A stretch of DNA of 64,000 nucleotides from JACCYI01 sp963828075 (GCA_963828075.1 CAWHDH010000017.1:868001-932000); one strand, 5' to 3'; positions 14,933 through 24,572 are shown, counted from the stretch's first letter. The notes: a model not told the origin generated them from the sequence alone. Translations and numbers: made by a program.

Positions 14933-15763
14933 ATGCCCAGCGCACTGAACTCGGCCCTCGCGGCCGCACTGGCCGCCGGCGCCGTCGTCGCCGCGACGGC
15001 GATCGGAGACACGAGCGACAGCGCGAGCCGCGCCGTCGCCGCTCGCGCCAAGCCCGTCCTGATCGCGCCGACTCGAGCACAGGCGATCGAGGCCGCCGCC
15101 GCGTTGCGCGACCGCGCCAACGGCGAGCTGGGGCGCCGGCTCGGCGTCCCGGCCGATCGCCTCCTCGCCGCCGAGCGTGCGATCGTCGCCCGCCAGCTCG
15201 CCGAGGCGGTCGATCATCAGGTCCTGAGCCCGGACCAGCGCGACGCGCTTCTCGCCTGCTTCGACGCCCCGAAGGCGTGCGATCGCGGGGCGCTCCCGGT
15301 GCTGGGCGGCGGCCTGCCGCCCGGTGGCGTCCCCCTTCCCGTCATCGTCGGCGCGCCCCCCGCGGGCGGCCCGCGGCCCGCGATTCCCGCACCACCTCGC
15401 GCGATTCCCGTGCCGGCCCCTCCCCCCCGGTCTCGCGCGGGCCTGTGCGATCCGGTCTCGCGTCGCCCCGCACGCAGCCGCCGCGCCCTTCGGTGCGCCG
15501 TGCCGCTGTTCCCGGGGCAGGCCACCGCCCTCGCCAAGGAGCTCTCGCTGCCGGAGGAGAAGGTCGCGGCGGCGATGCGCGGCACGATGCGCGCGCTTGC
15601 CGGCGACGCACCGAGCGGGCCGGCCGCGGACCCGGACGGCGTCCCATTGGGCGTGCCGATCCAGCTGTTCCCGTTCGCGGTCGTGCCGCAGCTGGGCTTC
15701 GCCTGGGATGTCGGCCCGCACCCGGCACCGAGCCGGCCGCGACCCCGCGCGCGCACCCCCTGA
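14933..15763 (+). CDS. Exported hypothetical protein, first gene of a two-component operon
   Basis: A 276-residue protein with a signal peptide (MPSALNSALAAALAAGAVVA...AIG). A helical segment follows (AAALRDRANGELGRRLGVPA, LLAAERAIVARQLAEAVDH), then a long Pro-rich stretch (residues 125-185), then a second helical unit (ALAKELSLPEEKVAAAMRGT). The two helical units resemble each other, LGVPADRLLAAE versus LSLPEEKVAAAM, so the protein may be a tandem repeat of a small helical domain seen in other actinobacterial secreted proteins. It lies 22 bp before the response regulator and is probably its target or an accessory sensor. Confidence 0.6.
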   Translation: MPSALNSALAAALAAGAVVAATAIGDTSDSASRAVAARAKPVLIAPTRAQAIEAAAALRDRANGELGRRLGVPADRLLAAERAIVARQLAEAVDHQVLSPDQRDALLACFDAPKACDRGALPVLGGGLPPGGVPLPVIVGAPPAGGPRPAIPAPPRAIPVPAPPPRSRAGLCDPVSRRPARSRRALRCAVPLFPGQATALAKELSLPEEKVAAAMRGTMRALAGDAPSGPAADPDGVPLGVPIQLFPFAVVPQLGFAWDVGPHPAPSRPRPRARTP

Positions 15764-15785
15764 TCCCCGCCGTCGGGACGCGATC

Positions 15786-16508
15786 ATGTCCGGCATGACG
15801 GCGAGCCCGCGGATCCTCGTGGTCGACGACGACCGGGCACTGTGCGACGCGCTCCGGCGGAGCCTGCGCCTCGAGGGGTTCGCCGTCGAAGTGGCGGCTG
15901 ACGGCGGCGGCGCGCTGCGCGCCGTGGCGGCGAGTCCGCCGAGCGCGGTCGTCCTCGACGTCGGGCTGCCGGATCTCAGCGGGCGGGCCGTGTGCGCGCG
16001 GCTGCGGGCGGGTGGGATCGCGACGCCGATCCTCATCCTCTCGGCCCGCGACGAGGTCGACGACCGCATCGCCGGACTGGAGGCGGGCGCCGACGACTAT
16101 CTGGTCAAGCCGTTCGAGATGGGCGAGCTGGTGGCGCGGTTGCGCGCGCTGCTGCGGCGGGGCGCCGGCCGCGCGACCGAAGGGCCGGCGGACCCGGCGG
16201 CGATCGAGCCGCCGCTGCGGATCGGCCGGCTGCTCCTTGATCCCGCCGCGCGGCAGGCCACCTGGGACGGCCGCGATCTGGGGCTCACCCGCCGCGAGCT
16301 CGACCTGCTCGAGGCGCTGGCGCGCAACCGCGGCATGGTGCTGACGCGCGACCGGCTGCTCGAGCTCGTGTGGGGCTACGAGTTCGCGGCCGACACCAAC
16401 GTCGTCGACGTCTTCGTCAGCTACGTCCGGCGCAAGCTCGAGGCGGCCGGCGCTCCTGGCCTGATCGCCACCGTCCGCGGCGTCGGCTTCGTCCTGCGCG
16501 CGCCATGA
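15786..16508 (+). CDS. OmpR/PhoB-family response regulator
   Basis: A 240-residue protein. The receiver domain (about 9-122) has the acidic pocket VVDDD, phosphoacceptor Asp58 (VVLDVGLPD) and Lys108 (YLVKPFEMGE). The C-terminal winged helix (about 145-240) has LTRRELDLLEALARNRGMVL, WGYEFAADTNVVDVFVSYVR and TVRGVGFVL, characteristic of OmpR-type DNA-binding domains. The start could also be the ATG at 15795. The stop overlaps the kinase start (ATGA), so the pair is translationally coupled. Confidence 0.92.
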   Translation: MSGMTASPRILVVDDDRALCDALRRSLRLEGFAVEVAADGGGALRAVAASPPSAVVLDVGLPDLSGRAVCARLRAGGIATPILILSARDEVDDRIAGLEAGADDYLVKPFEMGELVARLRALLRRGAGRATEGPADPAAIEPPLRIGRLLLDPAARQATWDGRDLGLTRRELDLLEALARNRGMVLTRDRLLELVWGYEFAADTNVVDVFVSYVRRKLEAAGAPGLIATVRGVGFVLRAP

Positions 16509-17956
16509 CCGCGCCGGTCCCGCGCACGCTGACCGGGCGCGTCGCGGTCGCCGCGTCGGTCGCCGTCTGCCTGGCGCTCATCGCGGCGGCGGTCCCCATC
16601 CTCTTCGCGTCCGAGCGCGCGGATCGGCGGGCGCTGGACCGCGACCTCCGCGACAGCGCCCTGCGCCTACGTGAGACGGCCGCCGCCTCGCTCGGCGTCG
16701 GGTCCAGGCCAGGGCTCGGGACGTCGGAGCTCCCGGAGAGCCTCCGCGCGCCCGCGGTGCTGCTGCCCGGCAGCCGGCCGACGGAGCTGTCCGGGGCCGC
16801 GCTGGACCCCGGGGAAGGGCGCTTCGCGCGCGCGCTGCGGGCGGACGGATACGGCTTCCTCACCGGTGGCGAGGTCCCGACGGGGTTCCCCGACGACGGC
16901 CGTCGCGGCCTGCGCACCGTCGAGGCAGCGGGTGAGCGCTGGCGCGTCGAGACGATCGCGCTGGGCGACCGCGCGCGGCTCGAGGTCGCCGCGCCGCTCC
17001 GGCCGATCGAGCGGCGGGCGGCGCGGCTGCGCCAGTTGGTGGGCGGAACCCTCCTGGCCGCCTTGGCCGCGGCGGGGCTGCTGGCACGGTGGCTGGCCCG
17101 CGTGGCGCTGCGCCCGCTCGCCGACCTGCGCGGCACCGCGGCATACGTGCGCGATACGGGCGACCTCGGCGCGCGCGTGTCCCGAGACGGCGCGCCCGAG
17201 GAGGTCGCCGCGCTGGCCGGCGACCTGGACGCGATGCTCACCCGGCTCGAGCGCGCCGGCGGCGAGCGCGAGGCCGCGCTGCACGCCGCCCGGCGCTTCG
17301 CCGCCGACGCCGGCCACGAGCTGCGGGCGCCGCTGACCAGCCTGCGCGCCAATCTCAGCCTGGCCGCCGACGGTCGCGCGGTCGATGGCGACCGCACAAG
17401 CGCCGTCCACGCCGCAGCCGAGGATTCGGACCGCATGGGACGGCTCGTCGACGGGCTCCAGGCGCTGGCCCGCGGGGAGGCCGGCCTCGCCGCCTCCCAC
17501 GCCGTGGACCTGGGCGAGCTCGCCGACCAGGCCGTCGCTGCCGCGCGCACGCGGCATCCGCACCTCGAGATCGAGCTGCGCGTCCCGGAAGCCGGCCCGT
17601 GTGTCGACGGCGATCGCGACGGTCTGCGGCGGATCCTCGACAACCTCCTCGAGAACGCCGCAGGGCACGGCCGCCCGGAGGGGCGGGTCGTCGTTCAGGC
17701 CGATGCGGCCGACGGCGGAGCCGCAGTGCTGACCGTCGATGACGACGGGCCCGGGATCCCCGCCGGCGAGCGCGACCGGGTCCTGGAGCGCTTCACCCGC
17801 GGCTCGACGCCACGGGCCGCCGGCACCGGCCTCGGGCTCGCGATCGTCGCCGCCGAGGCGGCCCGCCACGGCGGCTCGATCGCGCTCGAGGACGCCGCGC
17901 TCGGCGGCCTGCGCGTGCGCATCGACCTGCCGGCTCAGTCAGTTGACCGGCACTGA
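16505..17956 (+). CDS. Membrane sensor histidine kinase
   Basis: A 483-residue kinase. There are two membrane segments (about 12-34 and 179-201) around an extracytoplasmic sensor loop of about 145 residues, then a HAMP-like linker. The HisKA box AADAGHELRAPLTSLRANL has phospho-acceptor His271. The HATPase domain shows N box DNLLENAAGHG, G1 DDDGPGIPAGERD and G2 GTGLGLAIVAAEAARHGG. It phosphorylates the response regulator encoded just upstream; start and stop codons overlap. The signal sensed is unknown. The overall layout recalls CutS/PrrB-like actinobacterial kinases. Confidence 0.9.
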   Translation: MTAPVPRTLTGRVAVAASVAVCLALIAAAVPILFASERADRRALDRDLRDSALRLRETAAASLGVGSRPGLGTSELPESLRAPAVLLPGSRPTELSGAALDPGEGRFARALRADGYGFLTGGEVPTGFPDDGRRGLRTVEAAGERWRVETIALGDRARLEVAAPLRPIERRAARLRQLVGGTLLAALAAAGLLARWLARVALRPLADLRGTAAYVRDTGDLGARVSRDGAPEEVAALAGDLDAMLTRLERAGGEREAALHAARRFAADAGHELRAPLTSLRANLSLAADGRAVDGDRTSAVHAAAEDSDRMGRLVDGLQALARGEAGLAASHAVDLGELADQAVAAARTRHPHLEIELRVPEAGPCVDGDRDGLRRILDNLLENAAGHGRPEGRVVVQADAADGGAAVLTVDDDGPGIPAGERDRVLERFTRGSTPRAAGTGLGLAIVAAEAARHGGSIALEDAALGGLRVRIDLPAQSVDRH

Positions 17957-18057
17957 ACGCCCGAGTCGTAGTCCGTGCCACAAACGCCTGGTTCGATCAC
18001 CTTGCGCCTTGCGGCGGTCTGCTCGCGGGCGTCGTGCGCTCGCCACAATGCGAGGCG

Positions 18058-19671
18058 ATGCCGCCGGACGCGTACGGTGCAGTGATCGAACAGGGGCGAG
18101 CGGCGCTCGCGCGTGGCGCTTGGTCGCTCGCGCGGAAGTGCTTCGCTGAGGCCCTGGCGGATGAGGAGGTGCCAGAGGCCTATGAAGGGCTCGGCATCGC
18201 GGCGCGTTACGAGCTCGATGGCGATGCAGCGTTCGAGGCTCACGAGCGCGGCTTTCGACTTGCGCGGTCGCACGCTGATGTGGCGACGGCCGCGCGACTC
18301 GCGGTCCAGCTCGGCTACGACGCCTACGCGTTCCGCGGGCCGGCCGAGGCGCAGGGCTGGGTGGAGCGCGCCGCGATGCTGGTCGAGGCGCAGCCCCCGA
18401 GTCTCGCCTCCGCGTTCGTTCCGATGATGCAGGCGCATCTCGCGTTGCTCGCCAACCACGACCCGGAGTCCGCGCTCGTGCTCTCCGGCCACGCCGTCGC
18501 GCTGGCACGCGAGATCGGTGCGGTCGACGTCGAGATGCTCGCGCTGGCAATCAACGGCCTCGCGCACGTCAGCCTCGGCGAGGTCGGTCCCGGGATGCGG
18601 CGCCTCGATGCGGCCGCCGCGGCGGCGCTCGGTGGCGAGATGAGCGACGTCGATGCGATCGAGACCGTCTGCTGTTTCGTCATCGACGCCTGCCGTCGCG
18701 TGCGCGATCTCGAACGCGCACGCGAGTGGTGCGAGCGGGTCCGAGAGGTGGCGACGCGCTACGGCGATCGCCAGATGTTCTCGGTCTGCCGCACGTACCA
18801 CGCGGACGTGCTCATGTGGCAGGGAGACTGGGACCTCGCCGATGCGGAGCTGACCGCGGCGGCCCGCGAGCTGGCGTCGATGCGGCCGGGGCGCGAGGTC
18901 GACGCGCTCGCTCGCCTCGCCGAATTGCGGCGGCGGCAGGGACGCACGACCGAGGCCGGCGAGCTCGTCGCCGCCGCGGCCCCGCATCGGTTCCAGGTGC
19001 TCGTCGAGGGGCGCCTGGCCCTCGACCGCGGCGACGCCGCGACGGCGCTCGACGCATCGCGACGTTTCCTGCGGCTCGTCGGCGCAAGCGATCGCTTCGA
19101 GCGCGTGGCGGGCCTCGAGCTCATGGTGCGCGCGGCAGTCGCCTCCGGTGACGAGTCCGCGACGGCCGCGGTGCTCGAACTCGGCGCGATCGCGGATGCC
19201 ACCCCGACCGTCCCGCTGCGCGCGGCGGCCCGGCTGGCGGATGGAAGAGTCGCCGCTGCGAGGGGTGATGCCGTCGTCGCGCAAGAACTGCTCGGTGAGG
19301 CGGCCGATCTGTACGCGCTCGCCGGTGCGAAGTACGACGCCGCGTTGGCACGGCTAGAGCTCGCCTCGGTGCTGCGCCTCGTCGGACGCGTCGAGGCAGC
19401 GTCTGAAGCGGAGACCCATGCCCAGCGCGAACTCGCGACGCTTGGTGCGCGCCGGCCCGAGCCACGCGCCGGTGGGCTTTCCGCCCGCGAGACCGAGGTC
19501 CTGCGTCTCGTCGCCCGCGGGTTGTCCAACGACGACATCGCCCGCCAACTGGTCCTGAGCGTCCGGACGGTCGAGCGCCACGCGGCGAACGTGTACGCGA
19601 AGGTCGGCGCCTCGGGGCGCACCGCTCGGGCAATCGCGACCGCGTGGGCACACAGGCACGGAATTACGTAG
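18058..19671 (+). CDS. LuxR-family regulator with TPR-like sensor region
   Basis: A 537-residue protein (from ATG 18058; GTG 18034 is possible). Residues 1-440 are a series of helical repeats of TPR type (EQGRAALARGAWSLARKCFA, EAYEGLGIAARYELDGDAAF, AEARELA-like units). The C-terminus is a LuxR HTH: LSARETEVLRLVARGLSNDD followed by IARQLVLSVRTVERHAANVY. It lacks the N-terminal ATPase of MalT-type regulators, so it belongs to the common actinobacterial TPR-LuxR group. The cupin and nucleotidyltransferase genes downstream on the same strand may be its targets. Confidence 0.85.
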   Translation: MPPDAYGAVIEQGRAALARGAWSLARKCFAEALADEEVPEAYEGLGIAARYELDGDAAFEAHERGFRLARSHADVATAARLAVQLGYDAYAFRGPAEAQGWVERAAMLVEAQPPSLASAFVPMMQAHLALLANHDPESALVLSGHAVALAREIGAVDVEMLALAINGLAHVSLGEVGPGMRRLDAAAAAALGGEMSDVDAIETVCCFVIDACRRVRDLERAREWCERVREVATRYGDRQMFSVCRTYHADVLMWQGDWDLADAELTAAARELASMRPGREVDALARLAELRRRQGRTTEAGELVAAAAPHRFQVLVEGRLALDRGDAATALDASRRFLRLVGASDRFERVAGLELMVRAAVASGDESATAAVLELGAIADATPTVPLRAAARLADGRVAAARGDAVVAQELLGEAADLYALAGAKYDAALARLELASVLRLVGRVEAASEAETHAQRELATLGARRPEPRAGGLSARETEVLRLVARGLSNDDIARQLVLSVRTVERHAANVYAKVGASGRTARAIATAWAHRHGIT

Positions 19672-19766
19672 CGCGGGTCGGGAAGTTGGGTACCGGCGCC
19701 GATGCGCGCCGCGCCCCGCGCTGACAGCCTCAGTCGCACGTCAAGACGATGCGGAGAGGAGTTGTC

Positions 19767-20150
19767 ATGCCGAGAGTTTCGAAGCACGGAGCGTCTGAGA
19801 GGCTGACGATGGAGGGCTTCGAGGGGCGCTACGAGAAGCTCCCGGGTGGCTACACCGTCGGTTTTGAGACCTACACCACGGACGCCGACGCCGCGCCCCT
19901 GTTCCAAGGTCTTCCCGATGACAGCTGCCAATGCCCGCACTGGGGCTACGTGCTGAGCGGACGCGTCGATTTCAAGTTCGCCGACCGCGAGGAGACCTAT
20001 GAGGCCGGTGATGCATACTTCGCGCCGCCGGGGCACACGCCGGTCTTCTTCGCCGGCACAGAGATCGTCGAGTTCAGCCCGTCTGACGGTCTCGACGAGA
20101 CCGTCGGCGTGATCCTCGGCAACCTCCGGGCTGCGGGGGTCGAGGTATGA
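19767..20150 (+). CDS. Cupin-domain protein
   Basis: A 127-residue protein; ATG 19767 is preceded by GGAGAGGA. It contains a single cupin fold: CPHWGYVLSGRVDFKFAD, then EETYEAGDAYFAPPGHTPVF. The motif-1 and motif-2 positions carry one His (CPHWGYV) and one His (PPGHTP) plus acidic residues, so a metal could bind but the site is incomplete compared with classic dioxygenases. It is probably a small-molecule-binding or enzymatic cupin. It overlaps the next gene by four bases (ATGA), forming a two-gene unit downstream of a LuxR regulator. Confidence 0.8.
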   Translation: MPRVSKHGASERLTMEGFEGRYEKLPGGYTVGFETYTTDADAAPLFQGLPDDSCQCPHWGYVLSGRVDFKFADREETYEAGDAYFAPPGHTPVFFAGTEIVEFSPSDGLDETVGVILGNLRAAGVEV

Positions 20151-20782
20151 CGACCGCCGTCGAAGTCGCAGTCGGGATCACCGCCCGACAGCTCGAACTG
20201 CTCCGACGGATGGCGCAGCTGACGCCCGCTCCATGCGTGATGGGGGGCTACGCCGAGGACGCGCTGCTCGCCGGCACCGTCACCCGCCCACACGGCGACG
20301 TCGACTGGCTGTTCCCGCGACGCGAGCTCGAGCTGCGCGTGGCACAGGCACGCGCGCTGGGCTTCGCGGAGTTCGAGACCTGGGGCGAAGCCGCGCCCGG
20401 CGAGCCGTTCTACCTGTTCGCCCAAGACGGTGACCTGAAGATCGACCTGGGGATCACCGACGAGGCAGACGGCAAACACGTGATCAGAGTGCATCGGCTT
20501 GCGTTCGACATCGCCGGCCGGGAGGCGCCGGCCGGCTACCAGGTCGTTCTCCCCGACGACACCTACGACCATCCGCCCGTCGAGATCGACGGGATCCCGA
20601 TCCGCGTGGCCTCTCCGCTCGCGCTGTACCAGCTACGGGTCGGCATCGCCTCGCAAGGATCGTTCGGCGAGCTGTCCGACCGCCACCGGGAAACGTCGCG
20701 CAGACTGAACGAGGCTTTCCTCGGAGGCCGGCATGACGCCGAACTCGCACCGCCAATCGAGAAGCTTGGTACCGGTGCTTGA
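20147..20782 (+). CDS. Nucleotidyltransferase-fold protein
   Basis: A 211-residue protein. The segment PCVMGGYAEDALLAGTVTRP followed by HGDVDWLFPRRELEL matches the start of the minimal nucleotidyltransferase fold (GG-x12-D-x-D), as in aminoglycoside adenylyltransferase-like and DUF4111-like proteins. Here the acidic pair is Asp-Val-Asp (GDVDW). Such enzymes transfer AMP to a small molecule or protein. The rest (YLFAQDGDLKIDLGI) supplies a third Asp. The substrate is unknown. Translational coupling to the cupin suggests a shared pathway. Confidence 0.7.
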   Translation: MTTAVEVAVGITARQLELLRRMAQLTPAPCVMGGYAEDALLAGTVTRPHGDVDWLFPRRELELRVAQARALGFAEFETWGEAAPGEPFYLFAQDGDLKIDLGITDEADGKHVIRVHRLAFDIAGREAPAGYQVVLPDDTYDHPPVEIDGIPIRVASPLALYQLRVGIASQGSFGELSDRHRETSRRLNEAFLGGRHDAELAPPIEKLGTGA

Positions 20783-20827
20783 AGCCGAGCGGTCGCGCTA
20801 CATCGGTCCAGGCTCGCGCCTCCGCCG

Positions 20828-22953
20828 GTGAAGTGCGGGCCGGCACCCTGTCCGTTCGTCGACGGCACGGGCACCGAGCAGCGGACGATGGCCAACGCCG
20901 CCACCCACGAGGTGCGCATCCTCGACCCACACGTGGTGAGCGTCGGGGAGGAGATCACCGTGATGATCACCGCCAACCCGAACTCGACGAGCTGCCAGGG
21001 CTTCATCCCGTTCGCCGACTTCGTCCGCAGTCATGGTGCCGGCACCGACACCGTCACGTGCGTCTACCGCGCCACGGGGCCGACGAACTTCCAGGAACCC
21101 GGCAGTCCCAGCGGCCCGGGCTACCTCGTCTATGACCGCTTCGAGGGCGACCAGGATCACGACTACCAACGCCATCCTGCCCGCCGACCGGTTCGAGCTG
21201 TCGGGCACGGGTTCGCGTCGCGGGCGAGCCGCCAGACGCGCCGGTCGAGCTGACGATCGACGGCGGCTCGCCTCCGACGCCGCGCACCGTCGCCACCAAC
21301 ACCGAGGGCGAGTACGGCATCGTCCTCGCCGCGGGCACCTACACCGTCACGCCGCAGGCCGACGGCGCGGACCCGCCGTCACGCTCCGTCAACCTCACGG
21401 CCCACCGGCGTGACGTCGACTTCGCCCTCGGCGACGAGGACGGTGACGGCCTGATCGACGCGTGGGAGCGCGACGGGGTCGACGTCGACGGCGACGACCA
21501 GATCGATCTGGACCTGCCCGCGATGGGCGCCGACCCGCGCCACAAGGACATCTTCATCGAGGTCGACGCTATGGAGCAGCACGCGTTTCCCCCGGGGGCC
21601 GCGACCCTCATGAGCGTGGCGTTCCAGGTCGCGCCCGTGCCCAATCCGGACGGGACGACGGGGATCGCCCTGCATCTCGACAACGGACCCGGCTCGATCA
21701 TGGACCCGCGCACGGGCACGACCTGGGGGGCGCTCAGCGACGCCGACCTCCTCCGCCACGACGACGTCCTGGGCACGCTGACCGGCGACGACCTCGACTG
21801 GACCGAGTTCGACGCGATCAAGGCCGCCCACTTCTCCGACAACCGCAAGCCCGCGTTCCACTACGTGGTCTCCGCACACGACCATCCCGCGGAGGGCACG
21901 CTCGGCGAGTCGCGCGGGGCACCGGCGAGCGATCTCGTGCTCACGACGAACGGCATGTGCCCCCACTGCGAGACCGTGGATCGTGAGCAGGCCGGCAACC
22001 TCATGCACGAGCTCGGCCACAACCTCGGCCTCCGCCACGGCGGTGGCGACGACGTCAACTACAAGCCCACCTACCTGTCGGTCATGAACTACAGCTTCGT
22101 GTACGGGCTGCTGCTCCAGGACTTCCAGACGCGGAGGCTCGACTACGACCGCTTCGGCGCAGTGACGATCGACGAGCGGGCGCTGAACGAGACCGCGGGC
22201 TTCGGCGTCGATCCCCGGAGCCCGGCCGCACAGTTCAGCGCGGTCTTCTACTGCGGATCCGGCGGCCCGCGGCTCTACCTCCTCCCAGAGACTCCGCTCG
22301 ACTTCGACTGCGACCGAGCGATCGAGCCGCTGGTCGCGGCCGACGTCAACCGCGATGGCCAGCTCACCCGCCTCGAGCCCTACGACGACTGGGCCGGCCT
22401 GCGGTTCACGGGCGGGGCGATCGGCGCGCTCAACGCCGCGCCGCTGCCGACCACCACGACCAGCGACGAACCGACGCTGCAGGAGGTCCTCGCCGCCGAG
22501 CATGCGCTCAAGACCCCGCCGGAGGACCCCGGGCCCTCGACCCCGCCCGGGACTCCACCCGCTGATCCGCCCCCGGCCGTCAGCGGTCCGCCGTCGCCGC
22601 AGGGCGCGCCGACGGTCCCGAGCAACCGCTTCACGATCGCCCGCGCGGTGCGCCGCCGGCGCGACGGCAGCGTGCAGATCACCATCGCCGTGCCCGGGCC
22701 CGGCCGGATCGACGCCGCGGCCACCGCCCGCGGCAGCATCCGCAAGCGACGCACGATCACCGTCGCCCGCGCCCGCGCGTCCGCCCGCCGCGCTGGGCGC
22801 GTCACCGTCACGCTGCGGCCGTCGCGCGCCGCCCGCGCCATGCTGCGCCGCGTGACGCGGCTGAAGGCCTCCGTGCGCGTCACCTTCCGGCCCGCCGGCG
22901 GCGCCCCCGCCACCCGCACCACGACGGTCACGTTCCGGTCACCCCGGCGCTGA
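20828..22953 (+). pseudogene. Frameshifted metzincin-type zinc metalloprotease
   Basis: Three successive frames make one protein. Frame A covers 20828 to about 21160 (THEVRILDPHVVSVGEEITV ... YLVYDRFEGDQD). Frame B covers about 21160-21212 (TTNAILPADRFELSGTG). Frame C runs from about 21212 to the stop at 22953 (RVAGEPPDAPVELTIDGG ...). Frame C has an EF-hand-like calcium segment (DEDGDGLIDAWERDGVDVDG), a zinc site HELGHNLGLRHGG (HExxHxxGxxH) near 22010 and a Met-turn SVMNYSF. The C-terminal 110 residues form a basic beta-rich domain after a Pro linker. No signal peptide is visible at the start. Two indels imply a dead gene, or sequencing errors; the catalytic part is intact. Confidence 0.7.
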
Positions 22954-22987
22954 ACCCTGCCGTTGCTGCAGCATGTCAGGTTGCTAA

Positions 22988-23007
22988 GGTACAGACTTGT
23001 CCGTAAC
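22988..23007. promoter_or_regulatory. Palindromic operator in front of the TetR gene
   Basis: GGTACAGACTTGTCCGTAAC is an imperfect 20-base palindrome (GxTACnGAC / GTCnGTAxC) ending one base before the ATG at 23009. TetR regulators usually bind such sites in their own promoters. The position supports the ATG 23009 start over the TTG at 22997, which would lie inside the operator. The mRNA may be leaderless because no ribosome binding site is visible. Confidence 0.6.
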
Positions 23008-23008
23008 T

Positions 23009-23560
23009 ATGCCTTCCCCGCTGACAAAACACCCCCGGCTGTCCGCGCCCGAACGGCGCGCGCAGATCCTCGACGCCGCCATCGCCGAGTTCGCGAAGCA
23101 CGGCTTCCACGGCGCGCGCATCGAGGCGATCGCCGGCCGCGCCGGCATCTCGCATCCCTACCTGTTGCGCCTGTTCTCCAACAAGCGGTCGTTGTTCGTG
23201 GCCGCGGTCGACGCCGCGTTCGACCGTATCGAACGGGCCTTCCGAGCTGCCGCCGACGCCGCCGAGGGCGATCCCCTCCTGGCCATGGGCGAGGCCTATG
23301 TGGAGCTGCTCGACCGTCACGATGACCTGAATCTTCAGTTCCACGCGTACGCGGTGGCCTCGGACAGCGACGTCGGGCCCCCGATCCGAGAGCGTGTCCG
23401 CGCGCTGCGAGATGCCGTCCAGGAGATCTCCGGCGCGCCGCCTGATCGAGTGCGGACGTTCTTCGCCGTCGGCCTCAGCCTCACGGTCGCCGCAGCACTC
23501 GAGCTTCCCGACCGGTCGTCTGAGGCGAGCTGGGCCGCGCGCCAGCTCGAGGTCGCATGA
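23009..23560 (+). CDS. TetR-family transcriptional regulator
   Basis: A 183-residue protein. The N-terminal TetR HTH is clear: ERRAQILDAAIAEFAKHGFH followed by GARIEAIAGRAGISHPYLLR and LFSNKRSLFVAAV. The C-terminal ligand-binding region (about 80-183) is helical, with ALRDAVQEISGAPPDRVRTF. It overlaps the SRPBCC gene by four bases (ATGA), so the two form one unit probably repressed through the palindrome just upstream of its start. Confidence 0.92.
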   Translation: MPSPLTKHPRLSAPERRAQILDAAIAEFAKHGFHGARIEAIAGRAGISHPYLLRLFSNKRSLFVAAVDAAFDRIERAFRAAADAAEGDPLLAMGEAYVELLDRHDDLNLQFHAYAVASDSDVGPPIRERVRALRDAVQEISGAPPDRVRTFFAVGLSLTVAAALELPDRSSEASWAARQLEVA

Positions 23561-24030
23561 CCGCGCGCCACCCCGCCACGCGCGTGATCAGCGCCCACGG
23601 ACGCGTCGCCGCGCGGCGCCACCACGTCTTCAGCGCCCTCGCCGATCTCGACACGCACGAGGCGCTGACCGATCGCCGCATGCGCATCGTCGAGCTGCAC
23701 GGCCGGCGTGGCGCGCGCACCGGAGGCCGGGTCCGCCTCCGCGGCCCGCTCGGCCTCACCCGCGAGGCGACCACGCACGTCACCGGGACGAGCTATCCCC
23801 ACACGCTCGAAGGCACCGCGCGGACGCACTCCAACGCCCGAGCGGCCATCCGCTGGCACCTGACCGACGGCGACACGACCACCGCCGTCCGCGTCGAGCT
23901 GGAGGTCCTGCCCGGCTCCTGGAGCGACCGCGCACTCCTCGCAGCCGGCGGCACCTGGTGGTTTCGCCGTCGCCTATCAGACGCGATCGGGCGCCTCGAT
24001 GGCGCGGTAGCGCAGGAGCACGACGCCTGA
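23557..24030 (+). CDS. SRPBCC (START/Bet v1-fold) protein
   Basis: A 157-residue protein. The N-terminus has the polyketide cyclase/SRPBCC start: HGRVAARRHHVFSALADLDT (strand then helix with the hydrophobic pocket entrance), followed by successive strands and a final amphipathic helix RRRLSDAIGRLDGAVAQEHD. These proteins bind hydrophobic ligands in a helix-grip pocket. Coupling to a TetR regulator suggests ligand sensing or lipid/hydrophobe handling. The 3' end overlaps the convergent dihydrofolate reductase-like gene by 54 bases. Confidence 0.75.
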   Translation: MTARHPATRVISAHGRVAARRHHVFSALADLDTHEALTDRRMRIVELHGRRGARTGGRVRLRGPLGLTREATTHVTGTSYPHTLEGTARTHSNARAAIRWHLTDGDTTTAVRVELEVLPGSWSDRALLAAGGTWWFRRRLSDAIGRLDGAVAQEHDA

Positions 24031-24552
24031 GCGAAACGGCTGGGTCTCCACCAGACGCAGCCGCGGGACGGCAGTCGCGTCGGCGAACAGGCGCCCGCCG
24101 CGCCCCAGCACGACCGGATAGACGAACAGGCGGTACTCGTCGACCAGCCCGCCGGCGATGAGATCGCGCACGAGGGTCATGCTGCCGGTGGTCACGATGT
24201 CGTGGCCCGGCGCGGACTTCAGCGCTCGGACCTCATCGACGAGGGTGCCCCGCAGCACGGTGGTGTGCTCCCATTCCGGATCCTGCAGCTTGGCGGAGAC
24301 GACGTACTTCGACACCTCGTTGAGGTAGTTGGAGATGCCCGTCGTGTCGTCGGTCTGGAGCGGCCAGTAGCCGCGCATCTGCTCGAACGTCACCCGCCCG
24401 AGCAGCAGCGCATCGGCGGCTTCGCGCTGCTGCAGAAGCGCCGCCTCGAGGTCCGAGGTGTCCGCGTCGCCGCTGGCGGCGCTGAACCAGCCCTCGGTCG
24501 CATCGATGACGCCGTCCAGCGTGATGTTCTCGGTGATGACCAGATCTCTCAT
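23977..24552 (-). CDS. Dihydrofolate reductase-family protein (RibD C-terminal fold)
   Basis: A 191-residue protein with the typical start MRDLVITENITLDGVIDATE, then LLLGRVTFEQMRGYWP, KYVVSAKLQDPEWEHTTVL, a PGHDIVTTGSMTLVRDLI segment that matches the NADPH-binding glycine motif, and LFVYPVVLGRGGRLF. This group is abundant in actinobacteria and reduces unknown pterin- or flavin-like substrates. It should not be read as the essential folA. It is divergent from the DUF5069-cupin gene with only 20 bp between start codons. Confidence 0.88.
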   Translation of the reverse strand: MRDLVITENITLDGVIDATEGWFSAASGDADTSDLEAALLQQREAADALLLGRVTFEQMRGYWPLQTDDTTGISNYLNEVSKYVVSAKLQDPEWEHTTVLRGTLVDEVRALKSAPGHDIVTTGSMTLVRDLIAGGLVDEYRLFVYPVVLGRGGRLFADATAVPRLRLVETQPFRSGVVLLRYRAIEAPDRV

Positions 24553-24572
24553 GGCGAACGAGACCGCCGACT

